The notes under the pieces are model-generated. The model was not told the DNA's origin and ran no database searches. It worked only from the letters and a program-made list of their open reading frames with translations. DNA of 50,682 bases from a virus: the IMG/VR virus record IMGVR_UViG_3300044712_000908, positions 1 to 50,682 of that record; one strand, given 5' to 3'. The translations under genes were made by a program, and so were the position numbers. Below are positions 1-10,004 of this stretch, in pieces (position 1 is the stretch's first letter; each line of letters opens with the position of its first letter).

Positions 1-127
1 CGGCAGGCCGTTCGCGTACAGGTACGCCTCCAAGAGCGAGAAGGCACCCTTGTCCATCGAGCGCTTGCCCTCGGCCGTGTCGACGATCTCTCCGCCCAGG
101 CGCCCAAGCTGCTCGATGAGGGCCATC
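1..127. repeat. 127-bp direct terminal repeat, left copy
   Basis: Bases 1-127 match 50556-50682 exactly. The length equals a common assembler k-mer, and the repeat lies inside an open reading frame that runs through the junction. It is therefore best read as overlap from linearising a circular assembly, not as a biological terminal repeat. Confidence 0.95.
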
Positions 128-3100
128 TGCGGGGACTGCCTCATGGAGAAGTTCTGGTTCTTGATCCCCTTGCCCACGGGCGAGCCCGAGACGTAGTTCC
201 CCACCACCTCGCCCACCGGCGCACCGAAGGGCAGCATCGTGAGCGGGGCCGCGAGCATCTTCCGGGTGAGGTACTGAGACATCGTCTCGCGGTCGTCCTT
301 GCCTCGCCCCGACGCCCACTCGGCGACGACGTTCGTGATGAAGAACAGGGCCAGCGCCTCGCCCGCGTACTTCGTGCTGCTCCAGGCCGCCTCCCCCTTA
401 CCGATCTCGCCTGCCTTCGCAGCGAGGTAGGGCTCGTAGACCTTCGAGTGAGCGTCCCCGCGCAGGATGTTGAACAGCTTGTTGAAGTACCCGTAGAACA
501 GGAGGAGGGAGCCGACGATGTTGCGGGTGCGCAGGATGCCGGCCTGGTTCATCTTCTCCAGGCCCGGGAGCGTGTCCTCCAGCATCTTGTCCGCGTGCTT
601 GATGCGCTCTTGCTCGGGCATCCCTTCCGCGTCGCGGTACGCGCCCTCCCAGATGACGATCGACGAATACTTGTCGATGGCCTGCTGAAGGAAGAAGGCA
701 GTCTCGCGCACGCGGTCGATGGCGTGGTCGTAGGTGTCGCCCACCTTCGCAGCCGCCTTGTCGCCCGCGACCTTCGACGTGACCGCTTCCGCCCAGGTCT
801 CCCCACGCAGCGGGTCCTGCATGCGCTTGCGAAGCTCAAGCACCCAATGCTGCGAGCGCGTGTTCACGACCGTGGACTTGTTCCGAAGCTCCTCGTACCA
901 GACGTCGAGATCGCGCGACCACAGGGCCTTCTCCCCGAGGTCCCGAGAGACGCCGAGGGCGTTGCGGATCGACACCCTTCCCGCTGCAATCGCAACCGGG
1001 ACGTTCGTAAGGTCGCCCATCGCGACGCCCACCGAGTGCCCGAGGATGCCGAGGACAGTCTTGTCGCGAAGGGCCTGGAACTGCTGGACGATTCGGCGCT
1101 GACTCTGGGCGGTGTTCTCGACGTAGCCGTTCGCCACGCCCCACAGCCAGTCCTGGAGCTGGAGGACTCGCTCGCTGCCAAGGTAGCGGACGAGGGTGGC
1201 GTTGAAGTCGTGGTCGGCGAACAGCTTGCCGGTGTTCTTCACGAAGTCATCGAAGGCGATGTCGTGAACGACCTGCACGAGGTGGCCGGACAGGATCCCG
1301 AAGTCGAGCGAGAGCCGGTCGTAGTAGCCAGGGGTACGGGCCTTCGTGTGGCCCTTGTACGTGTACGGGACCTGCCGCGAGTAGTCGCCCTTGTAGTAGT
1401 AGCCGATGTCCGTGTCGGTCGCGTGGAGCGTCTGCTCCCGGGTGGCGAGGTTCCGGTCGTACTTGGCCGGGAAGTAGCCGCCGTCGAGGTAGGTCCACGA
1501 GCCGTCGGGATGCGGGATCTCGACGCTCGCTGCCTTCACAGCCTTGAGGGGCAAGCCGGTCTGCCGTTCCGCCTTGTCCTTCACGAAGGGCCAGAGGTTC
1601 TGGTTGAAGAAGTCCCAGGTCTTCTGGACGAAGGCCAGTTCCTCCTTCGAGAGGACCTCGCCCAGCATCTTGAGGACGTTGTCCTTCTCCCAGCCGTAGC
1701 CCTGGAGGAGGCGCCACTCGTTCTCTGGGTTGCCCATGTGCAGGGCGATCATCATCGCCACGGAGCGGTTCGCGTCCTGGCTGATGGGATCCTCGACCCG
1801 CTTCGGGTCGAACTTGATGTCGAGCCCGTACTTCTTGAGGTCGATCTTCTCCATCATGCGCTGGCGGACCTCGCGCCGGCTCATGTGCGTGAGCCAGTTC
1901 TGGTCCCACCAGCCGTGGATCATCGCTGCCAGGTTGTCGCGGCGTCCGCGCGCAGCCCGGAACTCCGACATGATCGAGTCGCGGATGTTGTCCGACACCA
2001 TGCCGAGCATCGTCTCGGTCTCGGTGAGGTTCCCGTCCCAGGCTTGCAGGTCGAGGGCCTTCTCCGTCCACTTCCTGCGAACGGAGCGGGCAAAGACGTA
2101 GTGGCCGCTCTCCAGCTCGGGCAGATGCTTCGCCGCGATGTCGTCCTGGAGGGTCTTCGTCATGTCGGCGATCTCCATCGCCTCGCCCTCTTTGCGGTAC
2201 GCCGTCTCCTCCTTCGCCCAGTGGGCGACCTGCTTCACGATGCGCTCCACCGCGAGCGCCTCGTCCACGGTGAGGTAGCTCCAGTTGCTCCAGGCATTCC
2301 GCCGGGCCTGGATGGTAGGGCCCGCGGACTTCTGCGAGGCGATGCGCCCTGCGACGTCCGTGACGAGGTCCTCGACCTCCTTCGGGTCGAACATCAAGAC
2401 CTGCGCCTTGTTCTTGGCGTAGTCGACGACGTCCCGTAGGCGCGCGAGAAGCACCGGGGCATACGACTCCTCCCCTGGCTTGGGCTCGCGCAGCCCTACT
2501 AGCTCAAGCAGGCCGTCGTGAACCTCGCGCAGGACCGGCGTCGCCTTGCCGAGCTTCGAGCGGTAGGCGTCGCGCGTCATCCGGCCTTCGAGGTCGGCGC
2601 GCAGCTTGTCCATCTGCTCCCGCCGCTCCTCGGCGGCGAGATACAGCGTATGCAGCCAAAGCTGCTTCTCCTTCGCCTCGAAGGCGCCCTTCAGGTCGCC
2701 GGCCACCGCTGACTCGAAGGCCTTCTGCCACTGCTTCTGCTGGGCCTTCGCGATCTGCTCCGGCTGGAGCCGCCAGAGCTGCCGGTCGCCCGACACCCAC
2801 TTCGCCGCAGTCCTGCGGAAGCCGTCCAGGGTGGCGTGGTCTGCGCGAGCAATGAAGAACTCGTCGCCGATGGCGTGGGCCAGCTCCCGCCACTGCTCGA
2901 TCGCCTTCTCGACGGAGCGGTCGTTGTTGAACGAGACCTCCAGGGCCTTGTCGAACAGGGCCGCCGGGTCGGTCAGGATCTCGGCGAACTGCAACATGAG
3001 CCGACCCTGGACGGTCCGGTCGATGTAGTCGCGGAAGCTGCGAAGCTCCTGCGCACGCTCCAGGAACACGTCGGGCTCCAGCCCGAAGACGCCGGTCATC

Positions 3101-6100
3101 GTCTCCAGGTCGACGCTCGTGCGGTCCTTCTTGCGCCCGCGTGCGTACATGTAGTCGGGGAGGCCGTCGGCAACGGCCTGGCCGTACTTCGCCTTCGTGG
3201 CCTCGTAGTCGAGACGGAACTGGATCCCAGCCTTGGTGAAGCCCTCGATGGCGGCCTTCTGCTCCGGAGGCAGATGGTCGAGCCGGCCGCCGATGGCGAC
3301 CAGGGCGCGCGCCGTCGGGTCGTTGCGGACGTCGTCCTTGACCTGCTCCGTGAGCTTCTCCCGCTCCTGGTTCACCTCGTAGCGGATCTTCCGCTTCCCC
3401 TTAAGGTCGGCGCCGCCAGGCGTGTGGATGGCGTTCTCGGCGTCCTTCAGCTTCTCGATGAGGATGCGCCGCGCCTCGGCCCTCTCTTGCGGCGTCTGCA
3501 TCGTCCCCAGGTTCTTCGCCCGACGGAGCTTCTCCTCCTCCTCCGGAGTCAGCTTCTTGTCGGGGGTCGGGCCCTTCTTTTCGTAGTAGGCGTCCTCGTC
3601 GAAGCCGAACAGCTTCTTGAAGTCCTTGCCCGAGGCCTTCACGGTATGCCGCCCGGCCTCGCCGGTTGCGCCATGGGCCTGCGGGAACCCTTCGTAGCCA
3701 GGGGTCTCCCCGGGCTTGATGGCGATGAGTGGACTCAGCCGGTTGTTCGCGCCGACGCCGATGAGGGCGTTGTCCGCAGCGAAGAAGCGATTGAACGCCG
3801 TCGCCACGTCATCCGGGCCGCCATACGGCTGCGTTCGCTCGGCGAAACCGGAGAGGTCGTAGGAGCCGTTGTCGGCAAGGACGGAGGCCCCGATCGCGGC
3901 GATGCCCTCCGCGCCCTTGAAGACGTTGTACTGCTGATACATCCAGGCGTACTGGGCCATTCGCGTGAAGGCCGACTCCAGCCTGGGGATCGAGGACTTG
4001 CCGTTCGCCACGAACGCCTGGAAGGCGTAGGCGAGCCGCTCCGAGCCGGACCGCTCGTTCTTCCCGAGGAGGGTGGCCGCCTCGGGCGTCAGGCCTTCGA
4101 GCGGCGCCCGCGGGAACCGCTTCTGGGCCTCCGCCAGCAGAGCGGCCGAGACTTCGCCAGGCTCTCCGGCCCGGTTCTGCATCCATGCGGCAGCCATCTT
4201 GAGCTGCGCCATCTGGTAGGCCGACAGCGGCTTTCCGGCTGCGTCGAGAGACGGGATCCCGGCCCAGGCCTGAAGCTCCCTGAAGTCCTCCTCCAGGCGC
4301 GGCGTGATCCGGTCTTTCAGTTCCGAGACGGTGTTCAGGAAGACGGCGTCCGCGTAGTGCGTCATCTCGTGGACTTCGGTCAGGCGCTCCGCGGCGCGCG
4401 AGGCGTCGCGACCGAAGGCCATGTTGAAGTCCGTCATGTAGGCGGTGCCGTCGGGATCGAGCCCTCCGCGCTCCGGCCTGGCCTTGGACGACGAGAACAG
4501 GCCAGCGGCATCACCCAGGTCAGTCCGGCCGGCGCGCGCGACGGCCACGCGGTACTCCTCGCCGAACTGGTCCAGGGTCAGCCAGCGAGGGTTCTTCATC
4601 ATGGTGACGGCAGCCGGCATCAGGCCGCCCTCTGGGTCAGTAGGGTCGACGCCTCGGATGGCGCCTCGCACCACCGGGTCGATGACGTAGACCTTCCCCT
4701 TGCCTCCCTTCGCCATGAGGTTTTGGAGCTGCTTGCGCGAGATGATCTTCGCGCCCTTCGTCCCGGCGGCAGCCTTGGCCGTCAGCCCGTACCAGGGCTC
4801 GCCCTTCGCCAGGCTCTCGCTCGCGACGTACAGGATGCCGTCGGCGTTTCCGGCAAGGCCGAGGGACACGACTTCCTGCGGGTTCGTCAGGCCGGAGGTG
4901 TCACCGCGCAGAAGATGAAACTCGATCCCGGCCTCCTCCGGTCCGAAGCGCCCGAAGTCCCAGTCGACGTCCCTGGCTCCCCGCTCGGCGATGTCCGGAA
5001 CGGAGCGGAGCGCCCGAGCGAACGGGACGCCGCTCGTGGGGCTCGACGCGAACTCGTGCGCCGTCCGCGTGTAGGGGTTCAGGAACTCTCCGCCCTGACC
5101 CTGACCGCCAGAGAGCCGGAACCACAGCGGGTTTCTGGCCCAGAGGGAGTAGGCATCCCAGTCCGGCTCGCCCACCTTCCCGGACTTCACGGAGAGCATG
5201 GCGAAGTAGTGCGCGAACGCCTCGGCGACGCCCTTCGCGACGCCCTTGCGCGATCCCATCTTCAGGAGCGCGAATTCGATGTCCTCCTGGACTGCCTTCG
5301 CAGGCGGTAGGTCGGCGCCCTTCACCTCGATCCGGCGCGGCTCCTTGAACTGCTTGTCCGCCTCGTAGAGGAGGCGGGTGACATCGGTGTTCAGCTCCCG
5401 GACGGTGCGCCCAGCCTCGTCCCACTTCAGGTCGGCGGCGAAGTCCGGCAGCTTGCCGGTGGCGATGATCTTGTCGAGGAAGACGGAGGTCTGGACCTTC
5501 AGGTCCCCGGTCTTCTCCGCAGCGAGGATGTCCTCGTCGGTGGCGCCAAGCTCGCGGGCGACGGCCTCGAAGCTCGTGCCCTCCTTGTCCGCGAACTTCG
5601 AGGCGGCGTCCTTGGTGATCCAGGTCCACAGCCGCTTCCCGCCCGCGCGCTCGCCCATCCTGTCGAGCACGGCCTTCATCAAGCCCGGCTGCTGCTTCAG
5701 CTTGGTCTGCTCGACCCCGGTGACAAGCATCTGGGCGGCGGTGAGGTCGCCCAGGGTGTCCTGGTACATGCGCTGGTCATCGGCGACCCGGCGGAAACCA
5801 GGCACCAGCGAAAGCAGGGCGAAGTCCTTCATGCCCTGGAGGACGCCGTCCACCGTCTTCAGGGCGACCTCGTCGAGGTCGATGGCGCCGAGGTCCCCGG
5901 TGGCCTGGGCCTGGCCCAGCTCGTAGGTGAGGGCACCGACGGAGGCCATGCCGGCCATCGTCGCGGCGGCATGAAGCTGGGCCTTCGAGTAGCCCTTCAC
6001 GAACGAGCCGACCCGGCTCGGCTGCGTCAGCTCCTTGAAGGTCCGCTCCGCGACCTGGAGCCCGAGGGACTTCGTCGTCGCCTTGTAGCCCTGGGCGATG

Positions 6101-7200
6101 GCCTGGGTCCCGAACCGGCCGATGATGCCCTGGATGCCGGCGCCCATCATGGCGAGGGACCGCGCCGTCCCGTCGTCCATCCCGTCGATCGTCTGGAGCT
6201 GGCGCTCCAAGTCCCGCGTTCCGGTTAGGATGTTCGTGACCACGTCGCCGACGACGCCGCCGACCCACGCGCCCGCGGGCACAGCTTCCGGCCCGGCGAG
6301 CCCGGCGATGCCGCCGCCGACGAGGGCGCCGATCTCCGTGCCGGCGATGTTCGTCGCGAGGAAGCCGGCTGCGGACACAGTCCCGGTCAGGAGGGACTGG
6401 AGGCCGGACGCTTCCTTCAGGTCGACCTTCTCCTGCGACTCGATCTTGGCTGCGTTCTCCTTGCCCCACTCGCCCAGCATCGACAGGGCATTCAGGGCGG
6501 GCCTGGCGACCGCGGCGTCGAGCGTGCGCTCCGCCCAGGAGCGGGTGATCTGGATGTCGTTGTGCTCGCCGCCCCAGCGGCCACCGAACCAGTCCTCCCA
6601 CCAGGAGAGCGGCTTCACCTCCAAGGCGAGCTTCTGGGCGGCGATCGGACCGTCCAGGATGAGGCTCGTTGCCGCAGGGTAGCGGCGGGCGATGTTGCCC
6701 CAGTCGGCCGCGGCCCAGACGTCGGACTTCTTCAGCTCCGAGATGGCGCCGATGAGGTCTTCGGGCGAACGCCCGCGAGGGTCGATGAGCGAGTACAGGA
6801 AGGCATCCGTGACCTCCTGCTCGCTCCATTGGCCCGTTTCGAGGAGCGACTGGAGTCGCGGGACGACCTGCCGCTCGCGCGCACGGTCCTGGAAATACTC
6901 GTCGCTCCGAGCCCGGTTCTCCTGCTCGATGTAGGTGAGGTCCGCCTCCGGCGCGGAACCAGCCGGGATCCCCGCGTCGAACTTGATGCCCTCGACCTCG
7001 ACCGACTGCGACGTGGTCTCAGGAACGTCCATGCTCCCGGTGGGGGAGGCCAGGGCCGTCATCGCCTCGTCGGGATTGTTCGGCAGCGGGGTGGGCGCCG
7101 TGATCTTGGTGAGGGCGGCCTGGTCCTCGGCGGCGAGAGCCGGGTTGCTCTGCCTGCGCAGCCGTTCCTGGAACTCCTGGTCGGGGGTCAGCTTGGGCAT
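1..7200 (-). CDS. Giant internal virion/ejection protein with zincin motif (N-terminal 2400 codons, continues at 50555)
   Basis: The gene starts at ATG 7200-7198, four bases after the TAA of the upstream gene, with a GGCGGGGA ribosome site. It stays open to base 1 and resumes in frame at 50555, ending at 50379, for about 2458 residues in all. An Ala/Gly-rich, membrane-active-looking stretch lies near residues 275-325. A zinc-protease signature HEMTH sits at residues 944-948 (H944, E945, H948), and a glutamate near residue 1054 (in SERLAYAFQAF) is a plausible third ligand. The rest is mostly helical and charged. Position after two internal virion proteins and before the fibre fits a protein carried in the head and ejected with DNA, like T7 gp16 or the large polyvalent proteins of other phages. 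No lytic transglycosylase motif was seen. The virion role is inferred from context; the protease motif is seen directly. Confidence 0.85.
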   Translation of the reverse strand, partial: MPKLTPDQEFQERLRRQSNPALAAEDQAALTKITAPTPLPNNPDEAMTALASPTGSMDVPETTSQSVEVEGIKFDAGIPAGSAPEADLTYIEQENRARSDEYFQDRARERQVVPRLQSLLETGQWSEQEVTDAFLYSLIDPRGRSPEDLIGAISELKKSDVWAAADWGNIARRYPAATSLILDGPIAAQKLALEVKPLSWWEDWFGGRWGGEHNDIQITRSWAERTLDAAVARPALNALSMLGEWGKENAAKIESQEKVDLKEASGLQSLLTGTVSAAGFLATNIAGTEIGALVGGGIAGLAGPEAVPAGAWVGGVVGDVVTNILTGTRDLERQLQTIDGMDDGTARSLAMMGAGIQGIIGRFGTQAIAQGYKATTKSLGLQVAERTFKELTQPSRVGSFVKGYSKAQLHAAATMAGMASVGALTYELGQAQATGDLGAIDLDEVALKTVDGVLQGMKDFALLSLVPGFRRVADDQRMYQDTLGDLTAAQMLVTGVEQTKLKQQPGLMKAVLDRMGERAGGKRLWTWITKDAASKFADKEGTSFEAVARELGATDEDILAAEKTGDLKVQTSVFLDKIIATGKLPDFAADLKWDEAGRTVRELNTDVTRLLYEADKQFKEPRRIEVKGADLPPAKAVQEDIEFALLKMGSRKGVAKGVAEAFAHYFAMLSVKSGKVGEPDWDAYSLWARNPLWFRLSGGQGQGGEFLNPYTRTAHEFASSPTSGVPFARALRSVPDIAERGARDVDWDFGRFGPEEAGIEFHLLRGDTSGLTNPQEVVSLGLAGNADGILYVASESLAKGEPWYGLTAKAAAGTKGAKIISRKQLQNLMAKGGKGKVYVIDPVVRGAIRGVDPTDPEGGLMPAAVTMMKNPRWLTLDQFGEEYRVAVARAGRTDLGDAAGLFSSSKARPERGGLDPDGTAYMTDFNMAFGRDASRAAERLTEVHEMTHYADAVFLNTVSELKDRITPRLEEDFRELQAWAGIPSLDAAGKPLSAYQMAQLKMAAAWMQNRAGEPGEVSAALLAEAQKRFPRAPLEGLTPEAATLLGKNERSGSERLAYAFQAFVANGKSSIPRLESAFTRMAQYAWMYQQYNVFKGAEGIAAIGASVLADNGSYDLSGFAERTQPYGGPDDVATAFNRFFAADNALIGVGANNRLSPLIAIKPGETPGYEGFPQAHGATGEAGRHTVKASGKDFKKLFGFDEDAYYEKKGPTPDKKLTPEEEEKLRRAKNLGTMQTPQERAEARRILIEKLKDAENAIHTPGGADLKGKRKIRYEVNQEREKLTEQVKDDVRNDPTARALVAIGGRLDHLPPEQKAAIEGFTKAGIQFRLDYEATKAKYGQAVADGLPDYMYARGRKKDRTSVDLETMTGVFGLEPDVFLERAQELRSFRDYIDRTVQGRLMLQFAEILTDPAALFDKALEVSFNNDRSVEKAIEQWRELAHAIGDEFFIARADHATLDGFRRTAAKWVSGDRQLWRLQPEQIAKAQQKQWQKAFESAVAGDLKGAFEAKEKQLWLHTLYLAAEERREQMDKLRADLEGRMTRDAYRSKLGKATPVLREVHDGLLELVGLREPKPGEESYAPVLLARLRDVVDYAKNKAQVLMFDPKEVEDLVTDVAGRIASQKSAGPTIQARRNAWSNWSYLTVDEALAVERIVKQVAHWAKEETAYRKEGEAMEIADMTKTLQDDIAAKHLPELESGHYVFARSVRRKWTEKALDLQAWDGNLTETETMLGMVSDNIRDSIMSEFRAARGRRDNLAAMIHGWWDQNWLTHMSRREVRQRMMEKIDLKKYGLDIKFDPKRVEDPISQDANRSVAMMIALHMGNPENEWRLLQGYGWEKDNVLKMLGEVLSKEELAFVQKTWDFFNQNLWPFVKDKAERQTGLPLKAVKAASVEIPHPDGSWTYLDGGYFPAKYDRNLATREQTLHATDTDIGYYYKGDYSRQVPYTYKGHTKARTPGYYDRLSLDFGILSGHLVQVVHDIAFDDFVKNTGKLFADHDFNATLVRYLGSERVLQLQDWLWGVANGYVENTAQSQRRIVQQFQALRDKTVLGILGHSVGVAMGDLTNVPVAIAAGRVSIRNALGVSRDLGEKALWSRDLDVWYEELRNKSTVVNTRSQHWVLELRKRMQDPLRGETWAEAVTSKVAGDKAAAKVGDTYDHAIDRVRETAFFLQQAIDKYSSIVIWEGAYRDAEGMPEQERIKHADKMLEDTLPGLEKMNQAGILRTRNIVGSLLLFYGYFNKLFNILRGDAHSKVYEPYLAAKAGEIGKGEAAWSSTKYAGEALALFFITNVVAEWASGRGKDDRETMSQYLTRKMLAAPLTMLPFGAPVGEVVGNYVSGSPVGKGIKNQNFSMRQSPQMALIEQLGRLGGEIVDTAEGKRSMDKGAFSLLEAYLYANGLP

Positions 7201-7203
7201 GGG

Positions 7204-9429
7204 TTAGTCCCCGCCGTCGGGTGCGTCATCGGCAGGGGCCTCGAAGGACGGCGGCGGAGGCAGGGGGCGCTGGACGCCGACGTTGTCGGGCGAGCCGTAG
7301 ACGGCGCCCATCTGGATGTCGAGGGGGTCCGGGTTGACGGTGCCGGGGAGCGTGACGCCGCCAAGCTGCGGCGTGAACCTGGGCTGCGGCCGGTTCTTGA
7401 GCATGAGCGCCCACTCGCCCTCGGCCGCCTCGTCGAGCAAGGCCCTCGCTTCGTCCGGCTTCCCTTTCGCCATCAGGGTCTCGTACTGCTTGGCGATGTC
7501 GTACCGGCCCGAGCCGATGGCGACCTCGCCACCCTGCTTGCCCTTCCAGGTGATGGTTCCGCGGTCGAGGATGATCTGCTTGCGCTGCCGGATCCAGGCG
7601 GCCTTGAGCTTCTCGTTGACGAGCGCCATGTCGGCGTCGCTCGCGTACTCGCCGCGGTACATCCCGTTCGGAGCCGTCTGGAGAACCTCGGCCAGGCCGC
7701 CGAGACTGGAGTCGTAGATGACCCCCTTCGACTCCACGCGGGACAGGTAGATTTTGAACTGGTCCTTCATCTCGTCGAGCGGCACCGGCTTCTGCCGGTC
7801 TTCGACTTGGGCCTGTGCCCACAGGAGAGTCATCTCCTGGGCGGCGATGAACCGCCTCTTGTCCCCCGGGGTCCAGTCGCCCGTGGCCTTCCCGAAGGCG
7901 CCGGAGTCCCAGGTGGCCGCGACGTTGATGAACTCGGAGGCCGCGATCTTCGGCACCATCAGGCCGTTCTTGATGGCGTTCTGCGCCCTGCGGCGCTCAC
8001 CGTCCCAGTAGTTCTTGTCCGTCTGGTGCATCCCGCCCGTGAGCGCGAGCCAGTGGGCCGGGGACGTCTCCGTCACGATGCTCGGATCCCTGTTGACCTG
8101 GTCGGCGAACGCGATGGCGACGCCACGCTGGACGTTGTCCTTCGTCTTGCTCGACCGGCTGGGCCCGTACAGGTTCTCGTTCTGGATCTTCTTGTCGAAG
8201 TAGTCCTCCAGCCTGCGCGCGTAGCCGGGAACGAACGTCGAGAGCCAGTTCCACTCGGTCGTGCTCTCCGCCGCCACCTTGGCGGCCTCGGCGTTCGGCG
8301 CAGCGTTGTAGGCCCCCCAGATGTTCGAGACCCGCGACGCTCCGTCCTCCCGCCACGCCGCCTGAACGATCTTCGCCTGCGCCGCGAGCCGGGCCGTGGC
8401 CTGCTCCATCTCCAGGTCCGTCTTGATGACGCCCTTCTCCCGGAGCATCCGGAGGTTCGCGTAGGCCTTGCCGAAGTCGACTGCGTTCGGAGGGAACTGC
8501 TGGGGGTTCTTGCCAGGCAGCGTCATCACCGGGTTCGGAACGACCAGCTCATTGCCCTCGGCGTCCTTCACCTCCGGGACCTTGCCGCCCTGGAGGGAGA
8601 GCGCGACGTTCACGGCGACGCGGTGCTTGAAGACGAAGTCCTGGGCCTGGCCGATGGCCTGGGGGTGCTTCAGGGCCAGGGCGCCGATGACGCCCTCCTC
8701 CTTGGACATGTGGTCCATGAAGTTCTTGAGGCCCTGGTAGTTCTCGTTCTCGACGAGCCGCGCGATGATGAGGGCCGCTCCGTCCGCAGCGGCCAGGTTG
8801 TGCGCGGCCGTGATCGACGCCGGGTCGGTGTTGCCCTCCATCCGGGCGATCTCCTCGCCGTTCTCGGAAAGCTCGTTCAGGGCCAGGTCCCGCGCGCCGG
8901 ACTCGTCGGCTGCGAGCGCAGAGACGCGCTCCAGGACACCGAGCCGCTTCGCCTGCATCTGGGACTTCTGGTGGCTCTGCCACTCCGTGGCAGCGTGAAG
9001 CTGGATCGACCTGTCCGTCCCGACGGCGGACTCGGCCGTGCGCGCGAGGAAGAACTCCTGGGCCTGCTTGTTCGGGAGGTTCCCGCCCATCTCCTCCCGG
9101 GTCTTGTAGACCAGCTCCGCGGCCCCTGGCTGGGCCGACACGGCATCCATCCCCTGGAGCCCTTGGAACCGTGCCCGGATCTTGTTGATGGCCTTGTCGT
9201 AGTCGATCGAGCGGTCCAGGGCGAACTGCCTGTTCGCCTCCGTCTCCGCCTTCTGCACCGCCTCCTGCACCACCATCCCGGTCTTGAAGACCGTGCCGCC
9301 AGCCGACTCCCAGACCTGGCCGACCCGCGCCGCCTGGTCGTAGTCGATCCGCGAGTACAGCGGACCACGGTCCTCTGCGTTCACAGCCGGGATGTTGTCG
9401 TTCCAGGTAAGCGGGACCCGAGGCGCCAT
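7204..9429 (-). CDS. Internal virion protein (741 aa)
   Basis: The protein is Ala/Gln/Glu-rich and largely helical, with no signal peptide or membrane segment. It lies between the 190-residue internal protein and the giant zincin protein, the usual place for T7-type internal core proteins (gp15-like). The N-terminal 250 residues are rich in heptad-like stretches, and the last 80 are proline-rich and acidic. ATG at 9429 follows the upstream stop by two bases. I assign the role from gene order and composition, not from a recognised domain. Confidence 0.7.
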   Translation of the reverse strand: MAPRVPLTWNDNIPAVNAEDRGPLYSRIDYDQAARVGQVWESAGGTVFKTGMVVQEAVQKAETEANRQFALDRSIDYDKAINKIRARFQGLQGMDAVSAQPGAAELVYKTREEMGGNLPNKQAQEFFLARTAESAVGTDRSIQLHAATEWQSHQKSQMQAKRLGVLERVSALAADESGARDLALNELSENGEEIARMEGNTDPASITAAHNLAAADGAALIIARLVENENYQGLKNFMDHMSKEEGVIGALALKHPQAIGQAQDFVFKHRVAVNVALSLQGGKVPEVKDAEGNELVVPNPVMTLPGKNPQQFPPNAVDFGKAYANLRMLREKGVIKTDLEMEQATARLAAQAKIVQAAWREDGASRVSNIWGAYNAAPNAEAAKVAAESTTEWNWLSTFVPGYARRLEDYFDKKIQNENLYGPSRSSKTKDNVQRGVAIAFADQVNRDPSIVTETSPAHWLALTGGMHQTDKNYWDGERRRAQNAIKNGLMVPKIAASEFINVAATWDSGAFGKATGDWTPGDKRRFIAAQEMTLLWAQAQVEDRQKPVPLDEMKDQFKIYLSRVESKGVIYDSSLGGLAEVLQTAPNGMYRGEYASDADMALVNEKLKAAWIRQRKQIILDRGTITWKGKQGGEVAIGSGRYDIAKQYETLMAKGKPDEARALLDEAAEGEWALMLKNRPQPRFTPQLGGVTLPGTVNPDPLDIQMGAVYGSPDNVGVQRPLPPPPSFEAPADDAPDGGD

Positions 9430-9431
9430 GG

Positions 9432-10004
9432 TTAGTCTCCCGCCCCGTAGTCGGACTCAGGGACCGACCCCCAATCGGGGTGGCCGTTGTTGTAGTCGGT
9501 GCCCGCGCTCTGCGTGGCGGGGGCGCCCTGCGACGCATCCTGCGACGCCCACCAGGAAGTGCCCTGGTAGAGCAGGTTTGCCATGCCGCTGACCATGGTG
9601 GCGTTCGCCATGTCCATCGAGACCGCGGCCTGGGCGGAGAACGTGTCGCCCTGGAGGATGTAGCCGGCTGCCTTCTGGGCCCCCCGAAGGAGGACCATGT
9701 TTTTGTCGACCTCCGAGACGACGCGGACATCGGAGGGGAGCCTGGCGGCGGTTCCCTTGGACAGGTCGACGTTCTGCCCGGCTCCGGTCGTTCGGATGTG
9801 CGAGACGATCTGGTCGGCCCTCATCTGGAGCCGGGAGGCCTCGTAGGAAGCGTCCTCCTTCGCCCACTCGGCCGCGAGACGGGCGGCTGCCGAGTTGTGC
9901 TCTGCCTGGCGAGCCGCAGCCTTCTCGGCATCCATCTGCTTGAACGTCCCGTAGGCCTGCATCCCCATGCCGGCGATTGCGCCTATGGCCGCCGCGTTGC
10001 ACAT
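9432..10004 (-). CDS. Small internal virion protein (190 aa, gp14-like position)
   Basis: The protein begins with a small hydrophobic Ala/Gly stretch (AAAIGAIAGMGMQAYG), followed by an alanine-rich coiled region at about residues 20-65. This layout is typical of T7 gp14-like internal virion proteins that insert into the outer membrane on ejection. The start ATG at 10004 shares one base with the upstream TGA. The C-terminal 35 residues are polar and probably disordered. Function is inferred from position and the N-terminal hydrophobic stretch. Confidence 0.7.
   Translation of the reverse strand: MCNAAAIGAIAGMGMQAYGTFKQMDAEKAAARQAEHNSAAARLAAEWAKEDASYEASRLQMRADQIVSHIRTTGAGQNVDLSKGTAARLPSDVRVVSEVDKNMVLLRGAQKAAGYILQGDTFSAQAAVSMDMANATMVSGMANLLYQGTSWWASQDASQGAPATQSAGTDYNNGHPDWGSVPESDYGAGD

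Noticed and set aside
448-2439. Long plus-strand open frame (663 codons) opposite the giant virion gene
   Set aside because: It lies wholly antisense to a gene with a recognisable motif and has the Val/Arg/Leu/Asp-rich composition of GC-rich shadow frames; no ribosome site or domain is seen.
6562-9435. Plus-strand open frame of 957 codons
   Set aside because: It is the shadow of two minus-strand virion genes. The minus frames have ordered starts, stops and 1-4 base junctions, while this frame has none of these.
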